The notes under the pieces were generated by a model that did no database searches, was not told where the DNA came from, and saw only the letters and a program-made list of their open reading frames with translations. A program made the translations under genes and the position numbers. A stretch of 64,000 bases of DNA from Ignavibacteriales bacterium (GTDB taxonomy: Bacteria > Bacteroidota > Ignavibacteria > Ignavibacteriales > Melioribacteraceae): NCBI GenBank assembly GCA_026390795.1, contig JAPLFG010000003.1, positions 2,480,001-2,544,000 on the forward strand, in the 5' to 3' direction. Of this stretch, positions 9,816-18,572 are shown one piece after another; within the stretch, counting starts at the first letter, position 1; each line of letters begins with the position of its first letter.

Positions 9816-10202
9816 ATGTCTTATTACAATTTTAAAATAGTTGATACTCCATTTGAAGATGCAATTGCAAATGTAACAACTGAACTTCAAAAAGAAGGAT
9901 TCGGCATTCTTACGGAAATTGATGTGAAGGAAACTCTAAAGAAAAAACTAGATGTCGAATTCCGAAAATATAAAATTCTAGGCGCATGTAACCCGCCGAA
10001 TGCTTACAAAGCATTGCAAGCAGAAGAAAATATCGGTGTTCTTCTTCCATGCAATGTTGTTGTTCAGCAAAGAGAAGATGGTAAGATTCAAGTGAGTATT
10101 GTGAATCCGATGGAATCAATGCAAGCTGTTCAGAATGATAAATTAGCTGATGTTGCTAAAGAGATTTCTGAAAAATTGAAAAGAGTTTTGGAAAGTTTGT
10201 AA
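9816..10202 (+). CDS. DUF302 domain-containing protein
   Basis: Small cytoplasmic protein of 128 residues matching the DUF302 pattern: TPFEDAIANVTTELQKEGFG, a central LGACNPPNAYKAL, then GVLLPCNVVV and a C-terminal NPMESMQ. DUF302 proteins are widespread and their biochemical role is not established. No signal peptide or membrane segment is visible. It lies 48 bases after the DASS transporter on the same strand and is followed by a period-8 repeat array. Confidence 0.85.
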   Translation: MSYYNFKIVDTPFEDAIANVTTELQKEGFGILTEIDVKETLKKKLDVEFRKYKILGACNPPNAYKALQAEENIGVLLPCNVVVQQREDGKIQVSIVNPMESMQAVQNDKLADVAKEISEKLKRVLESL

Positions 10203-10212
10203 GTCTTAGAGA

Positions 10213-10300
10213 AACTGAGTGCCTGAGTTCCTAAGTAACTAAGTGTTTTAGTTAATTAGATACTCAGGCACTCAGCTACTCAATCACTCAGTTACTCTTC
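10213..10300. repeat. Degenerate period-8 array with inverted arms
   Basis: From 10213 six octamers of the form NNCTNAGT run in phase (AACTGAGT, GCCTGAGT, TCCTAAGT, AACTAAGT and two weaker ones). From 10261 the reverse complement runs as TACTCAGG, CACTCAGC, TACTCAAT, CACTCAGT, TACTC. The best arms, 10215-10228 and 10262-10275, pair over 14 bases without mismatch. The array sits between convergent 3' ends and its last unit runs into the cyclophilin stop codon. There is no U-tract, so it is not a standard terminator. Confidence 0.75.
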
Positions 10301-10774
10301 AATCACAGTTACCTTTTCCATCTTGTCACCTTGTTCAATCAGATCAACAACATCTTGACCGTTTGTGACTTTTCCGAATACAGTATGTTTTCCATTTAAG
10401 TGTGGTTGAGGCGAATGTGTAATGAAAAATTGGCTTCCATTGGTATTAGGTCCGGCATTAGCCATCGAAATTACGCAGCGTTCATGTTTCAAAGGATTAT
10501 TTTTAAATTCATCTTCAAATTTATAACCCGGTCCGCCGCGGCCTGTACCGGTTGGATCGCCGCCTTGAACCATGAAATCACTAATAACACGGTGAAATAA
10601 AATACCATCGTAAAAACCTTCTTTTGCTAAGAAGACAAAATTATTTACTGTCTTAGGTGCATGCTCGGGATAAAGTTCTATTTCAATGATACCTTTGCTG
10701 GTGTTCATCGAAACTGTGTATTTCTTTTTTGAATCAATCTGCATTGCCGGAGGAGTGTTCCATTGTTTTTCCAT
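10292..10774 (-). CDS. Peptidylprolyl isomerase, cyclophilin type
   Basis: Proline cis-trans isomerase that assists folding. It carries the cyclophilin core: [19 protein letters not shown] (catalytic Arg in FHRV), [17 protein letters not shown], and [11 protein letters not shown]. It has 160 residues and no signal peptide, so it is cytoplasmic. The stop codon lies inside the last unit of the adjacent period-8 repeat. It is probably co-transcribed with the DUF885 gene 18 bases upstream. Confidence 0.95.
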   Translation of the reverse strand: MEKQWNTPPAMQIDSKKKYTVSMNTSKGIIEIELYPEHAPKTVNNFVFLAKEGFYDGILFHRVISDFMVQGGDPTGTGRGGPGYKFEDEFKNNPLKHERCVISMANAGPNTNGSQFFITHSPQPHLNGKHTVFGKVTNGQDVVDLIEQGDKMEKVTVIEE

Positions 10775-10792
10775 TTTCTTCCTTTTTAACTA

Positions 10793-12472
10793 TTAGTTTT
10801 CAAAAAATTGATTTATTTCGCTGCGCAAACCTAAATATTCCCATCGTAATAATGAAATTGGAACGTTTCCATTCATCATTACATAATCATGAAAATCTTT
10901 TAGATTGAATTTAGCACCGAGTTTTATTTTTGATTCGCTTAAAAATTCCGTCAGTTGAATTTTTCCAATCTGATAGCTTATTGCCTGCCCGGGATTGTAA
11001 GCATAGAAATAAGCACTTTCCAATGCGGATTCTTTATCAAGCGGAACATTCTGCATAAGATAATCAACAGCGTCTTCAATAGTAAAATTCCCGAGTGCGA
11101 GTTGAATATCTGCTTCAACTCTTAATGCACGAAGCCGCATAAAACTATATATAATTTCTTTTGCAAAAGGTCGATCATCAAAAAGTCCGTATTGTAAAAG
11201 CATCTCTTCTACATAAAAACCGATTCCTTCATTCGAACCTGAATCTACAAATCTTCTTCTTATCGGATCGGAGTTTTTCCAAGAGCGTGCTAACTGAAAA
11301 AAATGACCCGGAATTCCTTCATGAATTATAATTGGTCTCGGGTCTTTTGCAATTGATAGTGGGAAGAATGGCAAATTTGAATCCGGCTGAACTGTATAAC
11401 GTACCGCGTTTTGGTTAAGACGATTTTCCGAAGTGAAATCATCCGATTCGCCTATAAATGTAAGCGGCTTTAAATATTCCGGAGTCTTTTTGAATTCGTA
11501 ATGCCGAAGCCATTCCGGCACCGATACAATTTCATTCTTTACCAAAAAATCTCTAATTGCTATTTCATCTTTTTCGACCTGTGCAATTTCTTCTTCAATT
11601 GAGCTGAATATTTTTTGCCTTGGTCTATTTTTGTTTTTTAATTTTTCAATTAATTCAAATGAAGCAGCGCGGTTAAATTCCATTCGACCGTATTTTAATA
11701 TCTCTTCCGGTGTGTAAGGAATCAACGCAATATTTTTGAGGAAGTACACATAAGCTTCTTTACCAACACCGAAATTACTTTTCATAACTGGCAGTTTTTC
11801 ATTTAACCAATTCTGATAATCTTCAAGAGAAGTGATTGTCTGTTGAAATGCAAAATCCAATTCATTATGAAAATTTTTAGAAGTTTTTTCTTTTAATGCA
11901 TTGTTTACAAGAAGAAGTTTGGACTTGATTCCGTTAAGATTTTCAAGCGCTATATTTGCGAACGGAGCAGCGGGTTCTATTAAATTTTCTTTACCATCAG
12001 CTAATGTTTGAGGGATTGATTTCAGCACAGTGAGTAAATTGGCGGTATGCTGATTGTCAAATGGAAGATCCATTACAAGTAATTCATAAAAAGCGCCTAT
12101 AGTCTGCTGCACATAAAAATCGGGATTGCGGTAAGGTATCTTCAGAATATTTATTTCCCAGTTCACTCTTTCGATTGCCGAACGGAGGCAGAGAAAATCG
12201 ACGCTATCGGCACGGCTCCATCCCGATTTGTTAAGTTTATTCAAATGTGTACTAAAATCTTTATAATGATTTTTAATTGATTCAAGTGATTGATCCGAGA
12301 AATCCGGTTTCCAGTTATCCGGTCTTTCAACACGATTTATATCATCCATTGTTGCTGGTTGAGTGATAAAGCGCCATTGCCAGAATTCTTTTGCTAAGGA
12401 CTGGAGCTTATCATTTAATTGAGCGGAAATCAAAACGGGAATCATTAAGAAAAAGAGAAGAATTTTTTTCAT
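10793..12472 (-). CDS. DUF885 family zinc metallopeptidase-like protein, exported
   Basis: Probable periplasmic peptidase or carboxypeptidase of the DUF885 family. A signal peptide covers residues 1-17 (MKKILLFFLMIPVLISAQ). The metal-binding motif is HEGIPGHFFQLARS, followed about 30 residues later by NEGIGFYVEE, the expected third-ligand glutamate region. The C-terminal NPGQAISYQIGK stretch is also typical. Length 559 is normal. The substrate is unknown, and activity is inferred from the conserved zinc motif. Confidence 0.87.
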   Translation of the reverse strand: MKKILLFFLMIPVLISAQLNDKLQSLAKEFWQWRFITQPATMDDINRVERPDNWKPDFSDQSLESIKNHYKDFSTHLNKLNKSGWSRADSVDFLCLRSAIERVNWEINILKIPYRNPDFYVQQTIGAFYELLVMDLPFDNQHTANLLTVLKSIPQTLADGKENLIEPAAPFANIALENLNGIKSKLLLVNNALKEKTSKNFHNELDFAFQQTITSLEDYQNWLNEKLPVMKSNFGVGKEAYVYFLKNIALIPYTPEEILKYGRMEFNRAASFELIEKLKNKNRPRQKIFSSIEEEIAQVEKDEIAIRDFLVKNEIVSVPEWLRHYEFKKTPEYLKPLTFIGESDDFTSENRLNQNAVRYTVQPDSNLPFFPLSIAKDPRPIIIHEGIPGHFFQLARSWKNSDPIRRRFVDSGSNEGIGFYVEEMLLQYGLFDDRPFAKEIIYSFMRLRALRVEADIQLALGNFTIEDAVDYLMQNVPLDKESALESAYFYAYNPGQAISYQIGKIQLTEFLSESKIKLGAKFNLKDFHDYVMMNGNVPISLLRWEYLGLRSEINQFFEN

Positions 12473-12631
12473 AGTAAATCCGAAAATATTTTTAAAGTTA
12501 GAATGGCTTCAGCTCTCCAGTGATTGCTAAAAATTATTTGTTAAAAAGGTTTTCATATTTTTTAATAGACGAAACATTTAGATGAATTTTCGGATCGTAT
12601 ACCGGATCATAATTAGAAGCATTAAATGAAT

Positions 12632-13042
12632 TTATTCTTCGGTTAATTTATGGAACTTTGCCCAGTCAGCGTATTTTTTGTCTTCAACAAGAATGTGGCT
12701 TCGTATCCATGCATTAAGCAAAGTCTCAAGACTCTCTTTCAACTCCGTCATGCTAACGGAGCTGGTTAAGGAGTTATTAATTTCGGAAACAATTTTTTCA
12801 TGCTTAATTTTATGATCACTCAAACCCGGAAATTTTATCTCTTCCATAAATTTTTCTTCGTTTGAAAAATGTTTTTCAACGTAATCTCTCAAATGCCTTA
12901 GCAGATATTTTATTTCCAGTTCCTGGCTTTTGGGATTACCAATTTCAAGCAGCTCATTGGATATTGCAAATAGAAGTCTATGCTGTGAATCAATCTCTTC
13001 AAAACCCGTGCGGCAAGCGGGTGTCCAAATCATTCTTCTCAT
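12632..13042 (-). CDS. Bacteriohemerythrin
   Basis: Diiron, oxygen-binding four-helix protein of 136 residues. All expected ligands are visible: His21 (DSQH), His58 and Glu62 (HFSNE), His77 and His81 (HKIKH), His116 and Asp121 (HILVED). The start ATG follows GAAAGG at 7 bases. It probably stores, carries or senses O2; no signalling domain is fused. It lies 13 bases after ettA on the same strand and may share its transcript. Confidence 0.93.
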   Translation of the reverse strand: MRRMIWTPACRTGFEEIDSQHRLLFAISNELLEIGNPKSQELEIKYLLRHLRDYVEKHFSNEEKFMEEIKFPGLSDHKIKHEKIVSEINNSLTSSVSMTELKESLETLLNAWIRSHILVEDKKYADWAKFHKLTEE

Positions 13043-13055
13043 TTTGCGCCTTTCG

Positions 13056-14741
13056 TTACCGAGTTAATCTTTTGTATTTAATTCTATGCGGAATTTCCGA
13101 GTCTTTACCAAGACGTTCTTTTCTGCTCTCTTGATAATCGGAAAAATTTCCCTCAAACCAATAAACATTGCTCTCGCCTTCAAAGGATAGAATGTGAGTA
13201 CAGATTCTATCAAGGAACCATCTATCGTGACTTATAACCACAGCGCAACCTGCAAAGTTCAGCAAACCTTCCTCAAGAGCGCGCATTGTGTTAACATCAA
13301 GATCATTAGTCGGCTCATCAAGAAGAATTACATTCGCGCCGGATTTTAATGCTACGGCAAGATGAACTCTGTTTCTTTCTCCGCCTGATAGTACTCCAAC
13401 TTTCTTTTGTTGATCGCCTCCTGTAAAATTAAATTGTCCTACATAAGCGCGCGAGTTTTGCTCTTTATTACCGAGCTGAATTATATCGCTTCCGCCGGAG
13501 ATCATTTCCCAAACGGATTTTTCCGGATCAAGTATATCGCGGCTTTGATCAACATATGCTAGTTTTACAGTATCGCCGATTTTAAATGAACCGCTATCCG
13601 GTTTTTCTTGTCCGACAATCATTTTGAATAACGTAGTCTTACCGGCGCCGTTCGGTCCAATCACTCCGACAATTCCTCCGGGAGGCAATTTGAATTCCAT
13701 CTTCTCAAAAAGAAGACGATCACCGTAACCTTTAGCAACATTCTCTGCTTCAATTACAACGTTGCCTAAACGCGGTCCGGCGGGAATATAAATCTCCAGA
13801 TCTTTCTGACGTTTCTCATTTTCTTCATTCAGCATTTCTTCGTAAGAACTTATTCTCGCTTTGGATTTCGCATGTCTTCCGCGCGGAGACATTTTAATCC
13901 ATTCCAATTCCCGGTTCAAAGTTTTCTGCCGCTCTGTTTCTTTTTTCTCTTCCAATTTTAAACGCTGCTGTTTTTGTTCGAGCCACGAAGAATAATTTCC
14001 TTTCCAGGGAATTCCTTCGCCTTTGTCAAGTTCAAGAATCCATCCGGCAACATTATCAAGAAAATATCTATCGTGTGTTACTGCTATAACTGTTCCGGGA
14101 TATCTTCTTAGTTCTGCTTCAAGCCACGCAACTGTTTCTGCATCAAGATGATTAGTCGGTTCATCGAGAAGTAAAATGTCCGGCTTTTTTAAAAGCAATC
14201 TGCACAATGCAACTCTTCTTCTTTCGCCGCCCGATAATACTTTAATCGATGTATCGCCCGGAGGACAACCGAGAACATCCATCGCCATTTCAAGTTTTGA
14301 ATCAAGATCCCAAGCGCCGAGATGATCCAGCTTGTCCTGAACCTTTCCTTGTTTGTCGAGAAGTGCCGTCATCTCATCATCGCTCATCGGTTCGGAAAAC
14401 TTTGCGTTGATCTCATCATACTCGCGCAGAGTATCAACAACTTCCTGAACTCCTTCTTCAACAATTTGCCGGACAGTTTTTGTCTCATCGAGTTTTGGTT
14501 CTTGTTCAAGCAAACCGACTGTGAAGCCGGGTGATATTGCAATCTCTCCGTTAAAATCTTTATCCACTCCGCCGAGAATTTTTAGAAGAGAACTTTTACC
14601 TGATCCGTTTAAGCCGAGTACGCCGATCTTCGCGCCGTAGAAATATGAAAGGTATATATCTTTTAATACCGGTTTGTTGTTGTAAAATTTGCTTACACCG
14701 ATCATTGAATAGATGATTTTATTTGGTTCGTTTGCTGCCAC
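13056..14741 (-). CDS. ettA: Energy-dependent translational throttle protein EttA (ABC-F)
   Basis: Soluble ABC-F ATPase that binds the ribosomal E site and gates entry into elongation according to ATP/ADP ratio. Two ATPase cores are present: Walker [10 protein letters not shown] with signature [13 protein letters not shown], and Walker [10 protein letters not shown] with [15 protein letters not shown]. EttA-specific features are [20 protein letters not shown] and the charged linker after it. Length 561 is typical. No membrane segments are present. Confidence 0.95.
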   Translation of the reverse strand: MAANEPNKIIYSMIGVSKFYNNKPVLKDIYLSYFYGAKIGVLGLNGSGKSSLLKILGGVDKDFNGEIAISPGFTVGLLEQEPKLDETKTVRQIVEEGVQEVVDTLREYDEINAKFSEPMSDDEMTALLDKQGKVQDKLDHLGAWDLDSKLEMAMDVLGCPPGDTSIKVLSGGERRRVALCRLLLKKPDILLLDEPTNHLDAETVAWLEAELRRYPGTVIAVTHDRYFLDNVAGWILELDKGEGIPWKGNYSSWLEQKQQRLKLEEKKETERQKTLNRELEWIKMSPRGRHAKSKARISSYEEMLNEENEKRQKDLEIYIPAGPRLGNVVIEAENVAKGYGDRLLFEKMEFKLPPGGIVGVIGPNGAGKTTLFKMIVGQEKPDSGSFKIGDTVKLAYVDQSRDILDPEKSVWEMISGGSDIIQLGNKEQNSRAYVGQFNFTGGDQQKKVGVLSGGERNRVHLAVALKSGANVILLDEPTNDLDVNTMRALEEGLLNFAGCAVVISHDRWFLDRICTHILSFEGESNVYWFEGNFSDYQESRKERLGKDSEIPHRIKYKRLTR

Positions 14742-14923
14742 TTTTACTCCGGCTTTTCTTTTTGTGTTAATTCGATAGGCAAAATAAAGAATTTTTACGC
14801 AGAATCCGTTTGATAAAATTTCTATTGCGACTAAAGTCTTAGTGAAAATTATACCGCTAATATATTATGAAATAGAAAGAGAAGAATTAGTTAGCGAATC
14901 GGAAATAGATCGAATGTATAAAG

Positions 14924-14951
14924 GTAGAGACGCCATATATGGCGTCTCTAC
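14924..14951. repeat. 28 bp perfect palindrome, REP-like
   Basis: GTAGAGACGCCATA (14924-14937) is followed directly by its exact reverse complement (14938-14951). It stands alone in the spacer between the ettA start and the cupin stop. The outer GTAGAGACG/CGTCTCTAC arms recur, with one mismatch, inside the RAYT transposase gene at 59208-59235, which suggests a REP element mobilised by that enzyme family. There is no U-tract that would make it a terminator. Confidence 0.8.
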
Positions 14952-14996
14952 AACATTAGAATTATTTCGACCCCTTTTCATGTGAATAATATTAAA

Positions 14997-15024
14997 GTAG
15001 AAATACTTTGTTTGGCGTCTTTAC
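14997..15024. repeat. Possible decayed copy of the GTAGAGACG palindrome
   Basis: GGCGTCTTTAC (15014-15024) matches the right arm of the palindrome 46 bases upstream, with the same T variant seen in the RAYT copy. A GTAG exactly 28 bases before its end marks a possible left edge, but the rest of the left arm no longer pairs. Confidence 0.35.
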
Positions 15025-15029
15025 AAAAC

Positions 15030-15395
15030 CTAAATCCACACATTATCTTTGGCTGTTAATTCGCCGCCGGCATTACCGGTATTAATTGTCCCAGCCGGTT
15101 CAATAAGTAAAACTTTGCATTCATTTTCAGCGGATGGTTTGTGCTCAACACCTTTTGGAACGACAAACATTTCACCTTTCTGCAGTTCAACTTTGCCGTC
15201 ACGGAATTCAATTGTCATCGCACCATCAAGAACAAGAAAGGTTTCATCAGTAGTTGTATGGTTATGCCACACAAACTCGCCCTTAAATTTGCTGAGTTTA
15301 AAATGATAGTTGTTCATCTTGGCAACAATCTTAGGCGACCAATACTCGGTGAATTTATTCAGTTTATCTTCCAGATTAATAGGTTGATGTTCCAT
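15030..15395 (-). CDS. Small cupin-domain protein
   Basis: Single-domain cupin of 121 residues. Cupin motif 1 is [22 protein letters not shown] (two His and one Glu) and motif 2 is [13 protein letters not shown] (His), so a mononuclear metal site is likely complete. There is no signal peptide. Proteins of this size act as isomerases, dioxygenases or sugar-binding proteins; the sequence does not decide. It is isolated between the REP-like spacer and the small membrane genes. Confidence 0.85.
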   Translation of the reverse strand: MEHQPINLEDKLNKFTEYWSPKIVAKMNNYHFKLSKFKGEFVWHNHTTTDETFLVLDGAMTIEFRDGKVELQKGEMFVVPKGVEHKPSAENECKVLLIEPAGTINTGNAGGELTAKDNVWI

Positions 15396-15463
15396 TGATT
15401 CACCAAAATTTTATTGAGAATGTATTACTATTCCTATAAAACCGACAATCATAAAAAAAATAC

Positions 15464-15631
15464 CTACCAGAATAAAACCTTGTCTCGCAGAAATCTAGGA
15501 CGAATAATATTTATTTTCCACAATACGCAAAATTTCTCCTGATATTCTAATATCCAATTGTGGAATATCAAAATTAACATACCGACAGTAATGAGAATTA
15601 GATTTTGAATAATCTTAACCCCATTATTCAT
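15464..15631 (-). CDS. Small membrane protein, probably frameshifted
   Basis: A 55-codon frame starts MNNGVKIIQNLILITVG directly after the stop codon of the 70-residue gene upstream (TAA then ATG, no gap) and stops at 15464. It has one hydrophobic segment near residues 8-24. A second hydrophobic stretch, ILVGIFFMIVGFIGIVI, follows in a different frame and runs to a stop at 15411. One indel near 15470 would join them into a protein of about 70 residues with two membrane helices. I recognise no family. It may be a pseudogene or hold a sequencing error. Confidence 0.4.
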   Translation of the reverse strand: MNNGVKIIQNLILITVGMLILIFHNWILEYQEKFCVLWKINIIRPRFLRDKVLFW

Positions 15632-15844
15632 TTATTTTTTCTCTTCCTCTTTTTCTTCCATCATTCTCATAACAATTATTGTGATAGTTGAGCCTGCAGT
15701 TCCGCCTAAAACAAAAATTACCGCAAGGGAGATAAATGAAACAGTTGAATTTAACTCTCTTACTAATGTATGCGAAATCCAATATGCCACGAAGAGGGCA
15801 ATCATGAAAAGTACCGCTTGAAAAGAAATTGAATAACGAAACAT
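15632..15844 (-). CDS. Small two-helix membrane protein, unknown
   Basis: A 70-residue protein with two predicted membrane helices (about 9-27 and 36-58) and a strongly charged tail of Glu and Lys. No family is recognised. It follows the lipoprotein gene at 16295-15870 by 25 bases on the same strand and abuts a second small membrane frame, so a small operon of envelope proteins is likely. Confidence 0.55.
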   Translation of the reverse strand: MFRYSISFQAVLFMIALFVAYWISHTLVRELNSTVSFISLAVIFVLGGTAGSTITIIVMRMMEEKEEEKK

Positions 15845-15869
15845 TTTCTCACTCCATTAATTTATTTTT

Positions 15870-16295
15870 TTATCTCATCCCGTTATCAAAGTATGCTTTC
15901 ACATTTATTGTTGATCCATTACTCGCATGATACGGACCGGTAACTGAAGAGAGAATGGATTCCTTTACCCTTAGAAAATAATTTCCGTCTTGAACCATTA
16001 TCCGGAATTTTCCTTTACTGTCCGTATTCGCTTCCTGTTTTATTCCTTGATCAACATCTTGTATAATTACAGTACAAACATTTTCATAAGGCGGTGCTAC
16101 CCAGTCAACGGGAATTGGTCCTGGATGGCTCAGATTGTAGACTTGTCCCTCAAGAACATTTGGATACTTTAATGGCAGAGTGGGAAGGGAATTGAGATCT
16201 GAACATGAAGTGAATACCGAGTAAATTATAATTATGCTGAGATAGAAAGCCGAAAAATTAATTGAAGTATCTGATCGATGTTTTTGTGAAATCAT
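15870..16295 (-). CDS. Putative lipoprotein with carboxypeptidase-regulatory-like fold
   Basis: A 141-residue exported protein. A hydrophobic segment at about residues 16-30 ends in VFTSC (Cys31), a weak lipobox. The mature part reads as a beta-sandwich: NVLEGQVYNL, CTVIIQDVDQG, TDSKGKFRIMVQDGNYFLRV, which resembles carboxypeptidase-regulatory-like domains. No catalytic residues are apparent. It is the first gene of a short minus-strand run with the two small membrane frames. Confidence 0.6.
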   Translation of the reverse strand: MISQKHRSDTSINFSAFYLSIIIIYSVFTSCSDLNSLPTLPLKYPNVLEGQVYNLSHPGPIPVDWVAPPYENVCTVIIQDVDQGIKQEANTDSKGKFRIMVQDGNYFLRVKESILSSVTGPYHASNGSTINVKAYFDNGMR

Positions 16296-16442
16296 TTTAT
16301 GATTGCCGTTTGAATCGAGTGTAACTTAAAAAGAAATACCGTCTCTGTAAATGGATTTTTAATTGCACAAATAATTTATTTTATTCTTGATTGAAATAAG
16401 GTGATTAAACGTACTACCTGTATAATAATTTAAGCCTGCAAA

Positions 16443-17492
16443 TTATTTTTGAGTATTTAAATACAATGTTTGAGTGGGATACGCGAATTTAATACCGAGT
16501 TTTTCAAATTGATCATAGATCTCCAGGTTAATTTTTTCCTGTATATCCATATAGAATGTATAATCCGAACTCAATACATAATAGACAATTTCAAAATTCA
16601 AACTAAAATCCCCGTAACTCTTAAAATGAGCTCTGTCAAAACGGATCTGTTCATGTTTCTCAATGATGCCTTTGACTATGCCGGGAATCATTTTCAATTG
16701 ATCTGATTTTGTTTGATAAGTTACTCCGAGTTTAAAAACTATTCTTCTGGTTTCCAATCTTTTATAATTATGAAGAATAGAACTTGTGAGTTTAGAATTC
16801 GCAACGATCAGTTGTTCACCTGATAATGCACGTACACGGGTTGTTTTGATTCCGATTTTTTCTATCGTCCCTTCTTTAGAATCGAATGTAATGAAGTCAC
16901 CGATTTCCACCGGGCGGTCGAAAAAAATTACAAAGTAACTGAATAGATCACCAAGAATAGCTTGCGCAGCAAGAGCGACTGCGATTCCGCTAATACCTAA
17001 GCCCGCAACAATTGTTGAAATCTGAAAGCCGAGGTTGTCTAAGAGAAACAATAACCCGATAATCCAGACAAAGAAATTCAAAAATGAAATCAATGGCTTT
17101 AAACGATGTCCGTCCTCTTCGCCTCTTTTTTCTTCGAAATATTTACTTAAGAAGTGGTTTAACGCTGCAATCAGAAATCTGATAATAAAAAAAGTCAAAA
17201 GTACAGAGTAAACTATTGTGATTATCTTATTGGATGATTTTCCAAAACTCAGAAATTCCAAGGCAGCGTAAACCGCTCCGAAATAAAGAGCCGGTATCAC
17301 AAACCTGTTTATGCTTTTTGAGATAAACTTAGTGCGGTTTTTATTCTCTTCGCTACCATTCTTTTGAATCCTTGTAAGAATGATTCTTTTTATGACCTGG
17401 CTAGCGATTATTGTGATTAAAATTATAGAAACGGCAATCACATAATCCTGAAGCGTATTGCCCCAATATTTATTATCTAAAATATTATTCAC
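16443..17492 (-). CDS. MscS-family mechanosensitive ion channel
   Basis: Small-conductance mechanosensitive channel, 349 residues. Four hydrophobic segments precede the pore helix, which reads GLGISGIAVALAAQAILGDL. The Lsm-like beta domain follows with IFFDRPVEIGDFI and the EGTIEKIGIKTTRVR strand, then a C-terminal alpha/beta domain. It should release osmolytes on hypo-osmotic shock. It stands alone, with a terminator of the upstream gene about 200 bases before its start. Confidence 0.94.
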   Translation of the reverse strand: MNNILDNKYWGNTLQDYVIAVSIILITIIASQVIKRIILTRIQKNGSEENKNRTKFISKSINRFVIPALYFGAVYAALEFLSFGKSSNKIITIVYSVLLTFFIIRFLIAALNHFLSKYFEEKRGEEDGHRLKPLISFLNFFVWIIGLLFLLDNLGFQISTIVAGLGISGIAVALAAQAILGDLFSYFVIFFDRPVEIGDFITFDSKEGTIEKIGIKTTRVRALSGEQLIVANSKLTSSILHNYKRLETRRIVFKLGVTYQTKSDQLKMIPGIVKGIIEKHEQIRFDRAHFKSYGDFSLNFEIVYYVLSSDYTFYMDIQEKINLEIYDQFEKLGIKFAYPTQTLYLNTQK

Positions 17493-17698
17493 CTTTTCTC
17501 TCGGTTTTGTCAGTAATTGATTTAATCATTTTGATTAGCTCGGCGGATATTATTTTGAAAACATACTAATACAAAGTTGTGTAAACTTACCACAAAATAA
17601 AAAATATGTAAATAGTATTTACTTAAAACGGCTGCAGATAATTATCTGGTATAGATGAAAACGTTATTGTCAAATTCAGCAGTGTTTCCTTTTTTGTT

Positions 17699-17750
17699 TA
17701 AAAAAAAGAAGCTGTCCCAAATAACCAATAGAGTTTTAAGAGACAGCTTT
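17699..17750 (-). terminator. Rho-independent terminator of the OB-fold lipoprotein gene
   Basis: AAGCTGTCCC (17709-17718) pairs with GAGACAGCTT (17740-17749) with one G-U type mismatch. Read on the minus strand, the stem is followed by CTTTTTTT. It begins about 22 bases past the stop at 17772. Confidence 0.75.
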
Positions 17751-17771
17751 CTTAATTAAAATAAGATCTAA

Positions 17772-18476
17772 TTATTTCGTTACTTTCGCATCTTCAAGCA
17801 GCACTTTGTAAGAATAACCGAATCCGAAATCTTTGTTCAATGCAATTTTGCCGGTGAACGTTACAACATCACCAACGTTTACCATATCATTTGATGTAAC
17901 AGTAAGATCAAAATCCTTACCGCTGCTAGTTCCGTCCTGAATATGAGCCCAGTTCTTACTCATAATCCCGTTATTAACCTTAACGATTTTGCCTTTTATT
18001 TTAACAACTTTATTGGCATACGAACTTGTGTTAGAAAACAATTGAGCGATTGTTATTCCGCCCGCCGCAGGTGCAACGGTAACATCTTGTTTTTCAATTG
18101 TTGGTTTTTGCGGTGTTGCTTTAGTGCCCGGAGCTGCTGTTGCAGGAGGAATTGGACTGAGACTTTCTACAAAGTAGATCGAATCGAATGTTTTTTTCAG
18201 CTCTTTACTTTCGAAATTTTTCATCTCCATTGCTGTTTCGTAATAAAGAGTTTCACCCTGTTTCGTATCCATTGTAGTTGCAGCCATCCAATATTCTTTA
18301 CCTCCCTCTTTAACTCTTACATAGGTATACCCGCTGACTTGAATTGCTTCTTGAACTACTACCTGATGTACGTTAGATTTTATTTGTGCCTGCTGCTGTG
18401 GCTGATCTTCCTTTTTAGTACACGCTGATAAAACGATTAAGAGTACAATCGGTAAAATTAAAAACTTGAGTCGCAT
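17772..18476 (-). CDS. Lipoprotein with OB-fold (tRNA_anti-like) domain
   Basis: Exported lipoprotein of 234 residues: signal peptide with lipobox VLSAC (Cys19), then a first domain (about 35-105) containing GYTYVRVKEGGKEYW, a Pro/Ala/Thr-rich linker (about 112-140), and a C-terminal OB-fold (about 145-232) with VVKIKGKIVKVNNGIM and NWAHIQDGTSSGKDFDL. The N-terminal half echoes the C-terminal one, so it may be a degenerate duplicate. Such proteins are common in anaerobic Gram-negatives and their ligand is not known. It has a -7-like promoter element upstream and its own terminator. Confidence 0.75.
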   Translation of the reverse strand: MRLKFLILPIVLLIVLSACTKKEDQPQQQAQIKSNVHQVVVQEAIQVSGYTYVRVKEGGKEYWMAATTMDTKQGETLYYETAMEMKNFESKELKKTFDSIYFVESLSPIPPATAAPGTKATPQKPTIEKQDVTVAPAAGGITIAQLFSNTSSYANKVVKIKGKIVKVNNGIMSKNWAHIQDGTSSGKDFDLTVTSNDMVNVGDVVTFTGKIALNKDFGFGYSYKVLLEDAKVTK

Positions 18477-18511
18477 TCTGTTTCCTTATAAATTATTAAA
18501 AATTTGCGAGG

Positions 18512-18519
18512 CAAATATA
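18512..18519 (-). promoter_or_regulatory. Possible -7 promoter element for the OB-fold lipoprotein gene
   Basis: TATATTTG on the minus strand, about 36 bases before the start codon, fits the Bacteroidota TAnnTTTG -7 consensus exactly. Confidence 0.5.
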
Positions 18520-18572
18520 AGCAAAACCTCTGCCTAAATTCCTCTCACGCGCTGAATGTCGTTTTTATATCT

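Noticed and set aside
10215-10275. Rho-independent terminator between DUF302 and cyclophilin genes
   Set aside because: The stem is perfect over 14 bases, but the loop is 33 bases, the stem is not GC-rich and no U-run follows on either strand. The period-8 structure explains it better.
10213-10300. CRISPR array
   Set aside because: Units of 8 bases have no spacers, and no cas genes are present. The same holds for the period-7 arrays at 33884 and 38508.
17943-18428. 161-codon Cys-rich plus-strand frame
   Set aside because: It lies wholly antisense to the OB-fold lipoprotein gene, which has a signal peptide, promoter-like element and terminator; the Cys and Phe excess is typical of a shadow.
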